Shown here: piece by piece, positions 1 to 12,153 of the stretch
Numbering within the stretch: position 1 is the stretch's first letter
Layout of the letters: each line of letters starts with the position of its first letter
Assembly: GCA_040954595.2 (NCBI GenBank)
Contig: CM082579.2
Span: forward strand, 4,774,001-4,838,000
Length of the DNA stretch: 64,000 nucleotides
Source of the DNA: Balanoglossus misakiensis
Taxonomy: Eukaryota; Hemichordata
Direction: 5' to 3'
Notes under the pieces: model-generated
What the model was told of the DNA's origin: nothing
What the model saw: the letters and a program-made list of their open reading frames with translations, nothing else
Database searches by the model: none
Position numbers and translations under genes: made by a program

Positions 1-872
1 TTTTACGAACATGTAAATAGCTCTGTTGTAGTTGGTGTATATTGTCGATTTGGTTATACATGCATATACTTCAGCCACGAGCTTACAACTGCTTGACGTC
101 TCTTCACACACACCGCGCACCGATGGCGACGGCCTTTTGTGAGTTTGGCCAACAAATAATTTTGCACATGACATGATCTCTCTTTCTTGTTCTGTGCACT
201 GCACCATAATAATATTAAGTGGACTGTTCTGGCCTTCGGGTGAGTACATATGGGTCCAACGACTTTGACGTTGTTCATGTTAAATCATAGACAGTCACAC
301 TAGGGAGAGACTATAGTTTTAACCATGCATGGTTTAGCCCTTATAGAGCTGCATTGTCTAGTGTTACCATAGCGACAAGTCAACAGTTGAAAACTAGCAG
401 TTGGCTGTTACACCATAGACCCTAGCTCTAGGGTCTGTGCTTAAATATTTTAGTTTAAATTTTAGTTGCAAGTTCTGGAAGTGTTCACTTTGTTTACATA
501 TTAAAATGATGGATTTAGAAATGATATTTTGAAAAAGTATAACTTTCCTAAGTTCACCCATTAGATCAAATATTTTTAGAAGTCCAGAATGATAATTTTC
601 AGTATTTCCATTCAGTATTTCCAATTTCTTACTCCTTGGGTGTACTTTTTTTTATTTTGAGTTTTTTGTGTGTCAATTTTTGAGATACTTTCCAATACTA
701 GAATAATGTGTACAAGTTCAAGCACATAGATACAGGTTAATTGTATGACACTCTAGCTGGTATTGATATTAGGGTGACTATTAGGACTAATTAAGATGGG
801 AATCTTTAATTTTGCTAGAATTTATTTAAGAAAGTCTGGTGGTTGCAATTTCCTTTTCTTTTTCAATTTCAG
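1..872. other. non-coding stretch upstream of first visible TNFR exon
   Basis: No exon, RNA gene or repeat family is supported here. It is AT-rich and ends in a pyrimidine tract plus AG acceptor at 871-872, so it is probably intron of the TNF-receptor gene whose 5' exons lie outside the window. A small perfect inverted repeat (arms 417-425 and 428-436, agaccctag/ctagggtct) is present. Confidence 0.6.
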
Positions 873-3800
873 GATTGTGGCAATGGAATTGGTAAAGGCA
901 CTGAGTGCGAAGACTGTCCAGAAGGCAGTTATTCAGATGAATTTGGTTATCAGACATGTAAAAAATGTGACGTGGTTTGCGAGAACGTTGTCAACATCAC
1001 AGTGTGCACCCGTTTCCATAATCATATCTGTGGAGAATGTAAATCAGGGTGAGTCTTCGAGCCAACCTTTTGTTCTGTTTGTGAGAAGTTTTTACTGTAG
1101 TTGAGTAATGCTGATAGTGTTGGACTATTTGGTCATGGTTGTATATATAAATGCATCGCTGTGATAACATTGACATGCATATAGAAGACTGAGGAGATCC
1201 AGAACTGTGGTCACCCTCAAGATATTAAATTAATGAGCACATTTTATGTGCTTTGACTGGCTGTTATTTCCTCTTGCCCACTTGTTACAAAACATATCTA
1301 CATCACTGGTACTATTTATATGTACATAACAGAAAATACCTTAGTTAAAATGGTAGCGTATGGGAAGGGATCAGTTGACTTCACAGAATATCAAATAGGA
1401 ACATTTTAGGTTTCAGATGAGTTAATCTTTCCATGATGTGTCACAGTACAATAAACATGCATTTATTACTTTGATAAAATTTACATGTAGTGCAATTCAA
1501 TTAATAAAAAGCAAATAATGAAGTATTTATACTAATCTGAATTATTTTTTCTTCTCAAATACACTTGTAGATTTCTATGAAAGTGCCAGTTTAGCATATT
1601 GTGAGTGTATTCATTTTGCACTGATTTGCTTAACTGCAGTTTCTTCCGTGATGGGTTCGGAAACTGTGAGAACTGTCAGGTTTATGATCCCCCGGACCCA
1701 GACTGTGTGAATAGGATCACCACAGACATTATACAACAAACAACGTCAGCAGAAGAACAAAAAACAACATCAGCAGAAGAGGAAGCTGTCGTCAAGACTA
1801 CTACAGGAGACAGAGTCAGTGTTAGTAATCTAGAATATCATGACCCGTCTTCTTCACAGATACCTGCAGCTGCATATGACGTGGAGATTAATGCAGAAGA
1901 AGGTAGATATGTACTCTTAAAACTCACAAAGCATTCAGACCTCAGATGTCTGCATTATAGTAGGTCTAGAACTTGCATAACTTTTGGTTGTAGAAATCCT
2001 GGTGGATAACAGCCCTGCAATTCCTTGTAGATATGCAGCCCTTTGCCTCTTTAACAAATTCTTCAAGATACATGTACATACTTTTCTGTACCATTATTTC
2101 ACAGGTGAGCCGGGAAATGGTGCTGTAGTTGTAACAAACAGTTCCCATTACCTGATAGCAACCACCGTGTCATGTGCCATTGCGCTGATTTTCGTCATTG
2201 CATGCATTGTGACAGTGGTCCGGTCAAATACATGTAGATGGAATCATAGCCGTCGCCGTGTCCCGGGTCCAAAGACAAAAAATAAGGCGGATGATCCAGA
2301 AAACAATAATCTGAATTCATCTCATTCTGATGGAGAAGTTGTTGAAGGTATGTATTGCTTTCAAATAAACTGGTCAAATATTGAGAGTTTGGAGGTTTTT
2401 GGAAATAAGTAAATCCATAGAAACCCAGTTTCTAGTGTTGCCAGTGATGTATAACCTACCCCTGTGCACATGGAACAATTCAGTGTCACTTTTAGGTCTA
2501 TTGTTGTTTTCATGTGGGAAAAATATCAGCTTTGACAATGCCATACACTTAGCAATTTTTTATGATGCAACCTTCAAGTTGGCCAATTGCAGCGTCCAAT
2601 GTGGACCTACCATAATTCTCAGTAAAATCGAAAGATCTGCTAGCTCGCCTTAGTGTTGTTGTTACAACAAGGAGTTATTTAAATTTGTATGTTGATCATT
2701 TAGTTTCCAACCGTGGTTATTGTTCATAATAATTTCCAGTTGATGTGGAAGATCAAAAAGTGACCTTTAAAAAAGAAAGTGGGAAGACCAGTGAAGGCTT
2801 TCCGGGGAATTCAAGAGATAAAGATGACAGGTAAGTGAATATTATTTAATATATTTGCAATGTATTGCCGTCATTCTGTTACATTGTCATTTCCCTACAC
2901 CTCTGCATAAGGTTAGGATTACAAAATACGTGCTGCCCCAATAATATTCTCTTTGAATTGGGCATTATTTTTTCATGGAAAAGCCAAATTGTAAAATGCA
3001 TACATATTACTAACTTACTTAACATAATCTGTAATGCTTCAATGATAATTCACAGCTCAATTGAAGATCCAGTTGAGCTTGTACAGGCAGTTGAAGTCAA
3101 TGGCATGCTCAGCCCAAGACACCAACAACAGAAGGGAACCATGGTCGGCTGTTTTCCGAAAGCTAAACCACCCTCCAAGTATGATTCTGCAGAGAAGGAG
3201 AGTGATCCGCTACTGTCCAGGAGGAATGCAAAGGAAAGTGGGAAGGAAAAGAGGAGACATCGACACGGCAGCAACAACAGCACCGGAAGTCAGATAATGC
3301 TCGATGAGGAGGACACTTCCGACATTGTGATGGACACTGGGAAACGAACGAAGAGACGCCGGCATGGTAGTGAGAACAGTGGTGAAAGTGAGAGAATGCT
3401 CGGGCAGGAGGAGGACGTATTCGAAAGTCATCCGTCAGATGAGAAGACAATGCCAAACAATACATCTTCCAGGAGAATGGCATCGCTGGCAGACACAGCT
3501 GTTGACAAGACCACTCTTCGTTGCAACTCTGCTTCACGGGAAGATGAGCAGATCAGAGCTAAGCAACAGTCAGAAATGCTCTTGCATGTAAGCTTTATGG
3601 TCTATAAAATAATTTAATGATGTCTATAAACAATCACAGTTCATGTTTTCAACATCTGATGAAACATAACCATGAATGCCCAGAAGCAAAGCAGGATGAC
3701 TAAAACTCCTTTCTTTGTGTTGTTCTTCACAGAAACAGAAAATGGAGAAATTAAGACAGGAAAAGTATGACAAAGCATTGGCGCTGGCTAAAGGTGAGTT

Positions 3801-4269
3801 TAGTTTTGCATGCAATTCAGAATACATCACTTTTTTTCCCAACAAATGTGAGTTTCACCTAAAGATCAGTCACAGGTGTGTTTAAAGTTTCAATATCCAT
3901 TTTTTGTCAACTTTTCTCTGTTGTCCATCACCAGGAAAACAAATCGAAGATCTATTGAATGACAGAGAGAAAACAGACGACATAACGGCGCTTCTGACAC
4001 CCCCGAAGCATGCAACGAATTCAGTTGAACCTACCAAATATTACCCTGCCCTCCTTCCACATTCGGGCATCGACCGCAAGTACTGGACCACAATAAATAA
4101 TGCGAGGGAGATTTTTGACAACATGCAGAAGACGATGAAGCAAACTCACGACATGGCGAAGATTCTGGAGATGCTTCGGCAGATCGATAGGGGGGATGTT
4201 GTCGATGAATTGTGTGCGTGGATTGTTGAAAAATATGGCAGTTCGTCGACTGCAGAGTCGTCTGTTTGA
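873..4269 (+). CDS. TNF receptor superfamily member, EDAR/EDA2R/TROY-like, 5' partial
   Basis: Type I membrane receptor for a TNF-family ligand. Exons: 873-1048, 1640-1902, 2105-2347, 2740-2830, 3056-3587, 3733-3793, 3935-4269 (TGA); all have GT-AG borders and sum to 567 codons including stop. The first two exons encode cysteine-rich repeats: a DCGNGIGKGTEC..CP start, then CKKC, CGECKSGFF and CENCQ. Cysteine spacing and the DCG-x-G-x-G start resemble EDAR, EDA2R and TROY. A Thr/Glu-rich stalk follows, then a TM helix in exon 2105-2347 (from SSHYLIATT to IACIVTVV) ended by basic residues. The tail of about 400 residues is charged, with a duplicated basic-Ser-acidic block and a helical C-terminus ending near DRGDVVDELCAWI. 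This could be the last helices of a degenerate death domain, but that is inference. Signal peptide and first repeats are outside the window. Confidence 0.83.
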
Positions 4270-4855
4270 ATGTGTAAAATTGTTCTTTTGCAAATCTGCT
4301 ATGAAAGTAAGATTTCTTTGTAAAGTAATCAGAATGCAAAATCGGCTTTTCAGACTTATAAAAAAAAAATTTTCTTGAAATATCCCCAACTTGTTACTAC
4401 AGTATGTGCAGATTCTATTTAAATTACTTGTCCAAAATAGTACATAATGTTAGCCTCAGTCCAGACAGCCTCTTTCCTGGCTGCAAAGGTCAGGAGATAT
4501 GACTTCCCTTATGGCAGTTCTGTAAACTTGCCACTTTGGCCAGATAATTATCCCAGAGTCTAAGTTTGGCTGTTCAAGACATTTGCTAGACAGGAAATTA
4601 TATTTACCAAGTTATTTACTTAATACTGTATTTAATTCCAAGTTATTTATCTGTGTACATATTTTAAAAAGCAACAGAATAATGCAAAACTGTATATTAC
4701 ATGTATTCAGGGTTTATGGAATGGTACTTCTTATTGTTTAAATTTACAAGAAATTGTAATATTTACATTGCACTAAAAGGCGGTGTATTGTGGCTCTTTG
4801 TCAATAGCGCACATGCATGTACGTGCATGTTTAACAGTACATCAACCTGATTAAA
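4270..4855 (+). other. 3' UTR / downstream sequence of TNFR gene
   Basis: AT-rich sequence after the TGA at 4267-4269. No AATAAA lies close to the stop; the first clear ones on this strand are near 6179-6206. The 3' UTR may therefore be about 1.9 kb and include the foldback element, or a variant signal nearer the stop may be used. Confidence 0.4.
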
Positions 4856-5102
4856 ATCAGATGTAGGGAACGGCGACGTGGTTTTTTTTATGCTGTCGCC
4901 TCACACTACATCTGACCAACTCTCACTAGAGCTCCCGTTGAAATCGCGCATTCCGACCCGGCCAATCAGATTGCATGTTACGTCGACCGCACTGGAGGAA
5001 ACAAAAACCCAAGAATTGCTCCAGCTCCAGTGGGAGTTGGTCAGATGTAGTGTGAGGCGACAGCATAAAAAAAAACACGTCGCCGTTCCCTACATCTGAT
5101 TG
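4843..5102. mobile_element. MITE-like foldback element with long terminal inverted repeats
   Basis: The sequence from 4856 (atcagatgtagggaacggcg) is mirrored almost perfectly by the segment ending at 5100. The arms run about 75-80 bp each, differing by a few substitutions and a T-run length. The non-repeated centre is under 100 bp and there is no transposase ORF. A 10-bp direct repeat, aacagtacat, flanks it at 4833-4842 and 5103-5112. It looks like a target-site duplication, which would suggest a Mutator-like (9-10 bp TSD) element. On the left, about 10 extra bases separate the direct repeat from the inverted repeat, so the exact end is uncertain. Confidence 0.8.
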
Positions 5103-6178
5103 AACAGTACATGTACAATACATTGGTAGTGTTTATATTATAAGGCCTTTGATCCCATAGGCACTGATTGTGACATAAAGATCACACGTATATATATATA
5201 GTTGTTGTATTGTCTAGAAGCGGAACAAGCTTTAGATATATCTGCATAAGTCGTGGAAATTTAATTTCAATCGAGACATGCTATTGTTAAATTTAGTAGC
5301 AGCAGTCTGATGACTGCTGTAAAAGGACGATTTAGGGTGTTACATGTATGTTGAGTGAAATCACTGACATGCAAGTTTTCGTGGAGAAGTGAAAAGTATA
5401 TACTGCATATTGAGATATTCTTTGTGTTCCATTTATACAAAAGGGGTAGAATCCTAGGGTGTACGGTATTATCACATTTTTTTGTGTTGATGCGACACAT
5501 ATACAGAGCATGCTTAATGCGTTTTCAACAAGGATCTAGTACAGGCAGAGTTCAGTGTACTGGTATATTAAACCAGTTCTGTTTTCCATGCAGTACTATT
5601 TTGCAAACATGATATTTGTCACTTTGCTTCTGCTGGGAATGTGGTGTTCAGTCATTCACCTTGTTCGATCAACAGAAAAACATTCCATTTCAATGAAAGA
5701 CATGTTATATCATATTGTAACATTCCTTGTAGACTCTCACAGCCCCACTCACCACCTTTGTAAACTTATCCTCCTATTGAATTTGCATCCTCAGTAAGGT
5801 GAGTTTCTCAGCTGCCAAGCCAGCAAAGCCAACTAGCAAAACACCATGCTGGCTTCATGTGTTTGTCTTGCATAAACCGATATATTGACATGAGAGTGCA
5901 TGAGGTAAGGGCCTCCCAGCTGAACGTGGGCTGTGAGTGTGTCCTGGTAAACTTCCAAATGAGAACAATGCAATTTTTTCAAAAACTGTTCCTACCTGTG
6001 AATTGTGCTGTCGTGCACATCACAGTGTATCTCGATTGTTTTCAATGAAGTCTGTTTTATTTTCTTGATACATTACAATAATGCCTGTATCTTTTTATTT
6101 TCATACTTTTCTATTTTTCTATGAATGAGAACAATTGGGATGTCTGACACCTGCAGCTTTAGCTGGGTGTGAACATAA

Positions 6179-6206
6179 AATAAAAGTTGAGTGTGACTCA
6201 AATAAA
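6179..6206 (+). terminator. candidate polyadenylation signals (TNFR gene)
   Basis: Two AATAAA hexamers, at 6179-6184 and 6201-6206. Assignment to the TNFR gene is by orientation and position only. Confidence 0.35.
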
Positions 6207-6510
6207 ATTGTGGTACATGTAGTTCTATTTACTGTGTTAGTTAAATTGTGGCTATCTTCCTCAAAGTGTCAAGTGTGAGTTCTCCAAACTCTTGCTAATG
6301 TATTTCACTTTGTAAGTGCGCCATCTAACAATAAACGTTGGAAATCTGTCTCCTGATGGCGTTCATAAACAAAAGAAGTGCCCGCTTTGCCCGCTGCAGG
6401 TCAAATCTCTATGAGACGAAACTCAAATTGTTTTGCATAACAACTCTTTCCCTTACCAATGACAATCAAGGATGATGGATGGATGGACAATTTGACACTG
6501 TGCTTTTAGT

Positions 6511-6516
6511 TTTATT
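6511..6516 (-). terminator. polyadenylation signal, minus-strand SLC6 gene
   Basis: TTTATT on the plus strand, which is AATAAA on the minus strand, about 240 nt downstream of the SLC6 stop at 6755-6757. Confidence 0.5.
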
Positions 6517-6754
6517 AGTGTAATTTAACATAATATACATATAGTTAAATATGCTTAAAATTTAAATAACTCGAGATTCGAGACCCGTCCACTGCACACT
6601 ATTCGTGGTACCTTTGCTGAGAATTCCGGCGTGGTGACAACTTTAATATTCTGAATCGTTGCCATGTGTATGTAAATGCTGTCAAGTTATACGCCATCTC
6701 CTAAAGTTTCAATATTTTCCGGGTCAAGCCTCGTACACCATCCCAACAATCACA

Positions 6755-9700
6755 TCATATTTCGCCAAGGTCACATTGGACCTCTTTGTCCTCGTTGTTA
6801 GGATACAGGTACGACGCCCCGGGTCTCGCCTCATTCTCCTTGACTGCGGGCATCGGTCGATACCGGGACTCGTATCTGAACTCACGCAGTGCCGGACCCC
6901 ATCTTGGTGTCGGTCTCATAGAGCGAACGAATCTCTGATGATTTGAGAAAGGGGAAGTGCGAGGGGAAAGGAAGTTAGCTCTGTACTCAGCATGTCTTTT
7001 TGCGAGTTCTATTAATTATTTGCTAACTCATAAATTAAATCACCAATCAACCAATAAAACAACGACCTACCATGATAAAGCTGCCCCTTGTCCGACAGAT
7101 CATGTAATATGGCGCGTAAATCACTATGGCAACGAGGGGAGCAAGTGTTATCAACCATCCTATATCTACGGCCCACGCAGGGTATGTTTGGTTTCCAACT
7201 GTTGGCTCCTCGTAGCTGACGCAGTACAGGACGATAACGATCTGAAACCATGATAGTTGCATAAATGTTTATTAAATCATCTGTATTAAGGTTATGATAA
7301 CTTGGTACAATTACGTATCGTGATAAGGCGGGCCATTAACACGAGCAATATCATGAACGTAAAATAAGAAAAGTATATCATGTCATAAACTTTAATAGCA
7401 AGGGTAGGGTTCTTCAGTTGTTTATATCCATCCACGTGTCCATCCATTCATTCATCCCCTGAAATCCCACGCACCCGACAACAAACACAGCCTCCCACGC
7501 GTCGGTTATCGGAGAGTTCCTAGTTATTGGCTATATTGGACAGAACATAGCTTAATTCAACGGAAGCCTTACCGTGAAGATCGCGGGAGCCACTACCATT
7601 GGAATCAGTACGAGGATGTATAACGTGACCAAGAACCAATGCCCATGATCATCAGCAACCAGTAGATGTTTGATGTCCGATTGGAAGCGACGGATTCCTG
7701 ATATATTAAACAAGAATATACATTGATTGCGTTTTGTGTTCTGAAGCACCAAACAAATTACAACAAAAAGTCAACAAACTACTCTAAATATACGGTCTGA
7801 TTGTGTTTTACTTCTTCGGTTGATCGAATCGAGGGCAAAAACGCTTATATATGTTTCACAACTCACCGTAGAAGTTGGCCACAGCCAGACTGGCGAACAG
7901 AAGGACAAATCCCAACATTACCACCGAGGAAGTTTCCATCAACACAAGCCAATAGTATCCTGCCTGGAAGAGGGAGGAAAACGTTGCAATAATGTTCGTC
8001 AGTCACGTTTGCTCGTGATGGTGGTGCCGACAGTACAGTGAAGCGGGCAAACCGATCGCTTGGCGTTTCATGAAGATGTTGTACCGATTCGGTTGTTTCT
8101 CAAATGATTCGAAATGAAGATGGTTACGCTGCATAAGCCATGTTTCTAAGGCTCTAAGGTTTAAACCGCTTGTTGTGAGACTGACTGACCTGCGAGGCGT
8201 GAGGAAATGTCAGCAACAAGGCTGCGGTGCAGAGGATGACTGGCAGTATCCATTGCATCAGGCGTCTCTTCTCTCCCAAGGATCTGAATTCGTCCAGGAC
8301 CGCGGTGATAATCGTCTCAACATTGACAAACTGCATTAAAGATAATTGTCAGACATCACTCTGTACTATTCTAGTTTCACATACTAGTCAATACCAACCC
8401 GTTGCTACGGTAATTAACCAACTCTTGCGAGATCTCGCAATCAGTGGAAATCATATATTCAATATACATGTACATTATTCATTTTTCTTTTGGAAAAACA
8501 GTTGTACTCAACACTTTACAGTTCATTTTTGCGAGATACTATACTTTTATCGGAAGTCCCTGGCAAAGCGAATGACAGTATTATGAATGCCTATGAATTC
8601 TTACCAAAGAGTCAATGCTCAGTGCAATTATCGCCAGGAAGAATAGAACGGCCCACGCCGGCGAGGTCGGCAGTCGCGAGAAGGCGTCTGGCATCACGGC
8701 GAATGCAAGGTCCGACCCGCCGTCAACGATGTCGGCAACCGTTACCCCAAGTTCGTGTGCTAAATTGCCGATGTAGCTAAACACGACGCATCCAGCGACA
8801 AGGCTTGTCACGCAGCTCGCAAGAGTGATGATAATGGAATCCCTAGGTTAAGCGTTGAGGAAGAAAATAGTATGTGTCATAAAAATCGGAACTACATATA
8901 TTCAGTCGAATGATCATTGTTCCCGTGGCCGTGCGTTCGTTTTCCGCGACGGGCACGGTACAGTACAGAGACAAGAACCTACCATAGTCAGCGAACAACC
9001 GGAACGCTTTGGCAAATCATACAGTCGTAATCGTGTTGAGCAATAATGTGACTTCAGACTTCCTGGCCAGAAAGTTTTCGGTCATCCACAAAGAAGCGCG
9101 TAGGTAAAACACAACTTTTTTTGAGAAAATCCGGTCCTTTTGACATTGACAACTACTACTTTGTAATGATATGCTTGTTTCTTACTGAAATATGTGATGA
9201 TGGAACTTGTTATAGCTTGCCAACGTGTAAAGACCTCCTGCCGCCAGATTCAGGGAATAAATGACGTGACGAGTTGCATCTCCCCATACCTTGATTGAAC
9301 GACACAAACTTTTAAAATTAATATTTAAAATATCTTCTGTGCGCTGGGTATAGTATTTTTAATAGGTACATGACAGATAGACGGTATAAACTAAAGACGC
9401 ACCTCTGGTTGCTCCAGCTTGTGAAATTCAGCTTTTCCTAAATAGTATTCGAGTCCGTCTCTGGCCCCCTGCAGAACAGAGCCTCGTAGGAGAAGGACGG
9501 TGAGGGCGACGCAAGGAAGGGTCGTTGTGAAGTACGCCACCTGCAGGACACAAAATGCAGGTTGAGTCAAGAAATCCAGCTGCGTACAGTCACAACCAAT
9601 GATATCACAGGAGATGAAATGGGGAAAAATAATTAAGTTTGGCCCACCTTGCCTATCGACTTGATGCCGCGGATTATGCAGAGATAGACGAGAATCCAGA

Positions 9701-11174
9701 CGAAGAATAGGGACAGAGCCAGCCGCCATCCAATGTATCCATCGTCGTCGATGCCGGACGATAAATCCAGAATGAAATTTCTGGGGAGAATGGTCAGTGA
9801 TGTTAGGACAAACATGAAAGCATTAAGAACTCAACGTGGCAGATGTCCACTGGCAGTTTTCTTAGGTTTTGAAGTTGGGCCCTAGCTTATAGCTTGGTTT
9901 TATAGTATCTGTATTTAAAACGCAGCAAAAAAGCACTGTGTAATGCATGAAATAACCTAGTGAACCTCGCCAGCGGGAAATATAAGAATTTATTTACTTG
10001 AAGTACTCCTCGCTGGCACTGGTCGTGCCGTTTGGCGCCGGTATCCATCTTTCAGCTATTTGGCCAGCGGTTGCGTTGAGGTCCCTGTGGTCGAAACACT
10101 GCTCGGTGTTCCACTCGTGCCCGCAGCCAACCCACGGCAAGCCCGGCAAATCCGTGAAAGAGGCTACGAAATAGAGAACGGCGTAGCACAGAGACAGGCT
10201 TTGGTAGATCGTCATTATGGCGCTGGTTATTATCATGGCCCATCCGATACCTGTGTAGGCGGAACACATGAAAATTATCTTCGAGAATTAAACACGTATA
10301 AAATCGAAAAAATCTTCACGTTATTTAAAACTAAAACAGAGACAAGCAGGAAGACAGCCATGTCAAACAGAGAGACAGACAGACAGACATATATGACTTT
10401 CTCACCCGTAAACATCGGCACGCATCTCCAGACGCCGATACAGCCAAGGCTTGTGAACTGCCCAATGGCAAACTCCATAAAAAGTATAGGTAAACCAACG
10501 GTGAACATTGCCACAAAATACGGGATTAAAAATGCAGCTGAAAAACAAAAGACCGTGACGTGAACGTTAGTCATTATTTACCGTGATAAATATGCATAAA
10601 TGTGTTTGTAATAGTATATAGCCTACGACAATGGTATTTTTATTGAAAGAAAAATAACTAAGGTAAGGAATAAAGTCTCTATCCTAGACATACCTCCTCC
10701 GTGTTTGGCGCATAAATAAGGAAACTTTAACAAGTTTTCTGTGCCGACCACGTATCCAAGAGATGCCAACAGAAATTCAATTCTGTTCGGCCAGTTCCCG
10801 CGTACCGGGTTCTCCGAGTCGTCCGTAGTTTTGTCTGTCGGGTATACAGTTTCTTTTGACGTCGACGTTTCGTGATCTGTTCTGAGTACTTCGGGATTTG
10901 TGTGGACACCATTCTGGTAAAAAGAAAGTGATCCCGTAAAAATCAGCCAGGAACTCGTAGGAGTTTGATATAAAAACACGTTCAAGTCTTTGAGTGTATT
11001 AGCAAATGACAGATTTCATATGCCACGTCATATAGCAACTGCAATCTGCAGCTGATTTGTGTGTCCGTGTGAAAACATCATTGTCAGAGGCTCGTACGAA
11101 CATGTAACGGACAACATGAATGCATTGTCACTTATATTTCGTGAAGCCAAGGGGCACCTTACCTTTGTCGACAT
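6755..11174 (-). CDS. SLC6-family transporter, copy A, with atypical core residues
   Basis: Neurotransmitter:sodium symporter family membrane protein, about 647 aa. Exons, 5' to 3' on the minus strand: 11174-11163 (MSTK, tentative), 10913-10694, 10537-10406, 10250-9998, 9780-9648, 9540-9403, 9289-9186, 8842-8605, 8330-8190, 7963-7867, 7697-7573, 7241-7071, 6934-6755 (stop TGA 6757-6755). Phases agree throughout. Family marks include RGNW before TM1, NLLKFPYLC..HGGG in TM1, FMEFAIGQF in TM2, the EL2 disulfide loop CGHEWNTEQC with NAT/NGT sites, GGLYTLASYNKF in TM6, [15 protein letters not shown] in TM8, and RPTPRWGPAL at the C-terminus. Oddities: TM1 GLGN is replaced by GTEN, WRF by LKF, TM3 YYN by YQS, and the TM7 NC.TS Asn by Ser. 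These are core sodium, chloride or substrate positions in the family, so activity may be unusual or lost. Subfamily and substrate not assigned. Confidence 0.92.
11163..11174 (-). CDS. candidate first coding exon of SLC6 copy A
   Basis: ATG TCG ACA AAG followed by gtaagg. Phase 0, matching the phase-0 start of the exon at 10913. It mirrors the ATG TCT AAG|gtaggt start of copy B at 12154. Too short to prove from sequence alone. Confidence 0.55.
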
Positions 11175-11617
11175 AGCGAAGTTGAAGTAGGGCCACCAAC
11201 GCCTCAGTGATTTTTAAGTGAGTCGGGCTGGCAGTCAATTTTCTTCCAGGAATTACCTCATTCGGGCGGAATACAGATATGTTGTTCGGGGTCGATATTG
11301 TGACATGCAATGACTCGAGCAAGAGAACCTTCAAAGCTAGGTGTGGCGTATACGCGTGCACGCAACTGCCGTGGCACAGGACGCGATAAGAATGTGAATG
11401 GCCAGGAACGTTACGTCAATTTACATCGGGTACAAAACCACGGTTGTAATGATCGCTTTATCAATAATTTCAATTCAGGAAACATTTTGAATGGAATTAT
11501 TTTTATGTGTCCATTCAAAATTCTTCCATTGTGTGGTTGAAAGTCATGCCCTCACACGTTGTCAAAGTCACGCAGGTATGCATGTATACTAGTACGTACA
11601 TCACCTATCCCGCATTG

Positions 11618-11649
<32 letters not shown>

Positions 11650-12153
11650 GTGAGTGTTTCCGGAGAGTGTTTACTAGTAAGTGCTTGCTACATGGCCAAT
11701 CCGTGCGAACATTCCACAGGTCTTTAGATAAGGAACTTTCTTTCCTCATTCCAAAACGTACCAAACTCGTGTTTATATAATATACAAATGTAACACCCCC
11801 CGTCGACGCCATTCAATTATATATGTGGCACAATTCCAGCGGCTCGTTCATATATGTCGCGTTGCTTAAATAAATTCTTGTTTGCACAGCGTTCACTTTC
11901 AGATTGAAGAGAGACTGAACGTTCCTCCTCGCCCCTTCTTTCATATGTAAATACACAGTCATTTCAAGTCTCACTCGACGTGTCCTGAATAGACCGCAGC
12001 TGTGTGCGTCACAATTTCACCAGCGGCCCACTGACCTGAGAAGGTGAAGCCGTGGACTGAACACCAGCACACGCACGATTTTTAAGGTTCCAGAACTCTG
12101 ATCCAAATAATTAGCTGAAGACAACATTGCATCAACAGACACAAAGTGACAAA
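11175..12153. promoter_or_regulatory. putative shared promoter region between divergent SLC6 genes
   Basis: About 980 bp between the two proposed, oppositely oriented start codons. It holds a C-run followed by a CT microsatellite at about 11618-11650. No clear TATA box or conserved motif was recognised. The bidirectional-promoter role is inferred from gene arrangement only. Confidence 0.45.
11618..11650. repeat. poly-C plus (CT)n microsatellite
   Basis: A run of about 11 C followed by about 10 TC units, read directly, lying in the interval between the divergent SLC6 start codons. Confidence 0.95.

Larger units (their letters stand above)
5113..6754. other. intergenic / UTR, no gene seen
   Basis: Short open frames only, none with splice-compatible or recognisable protein sequence. 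It contains plus-strand AATAAA signals at 6179-6184 and 6201-6206 and a minus-strand signal at 6511-6516. The 3' ends of the TNFR gene (+) and the SLC6 gene (-) therefore meet convergently in this stretch. Confidence 0.6.

Noticed and set aside
417-436. Short perfect palindrome (agaccctag ct ctagggtct)
   Set aside because: Only 9-bp arms and no repeat context; compatible with chance.
3163-3537. 124-residue minus-strand open frame
   Set aside because: Antisense shadow of the TNFR cytoplasmic exon.
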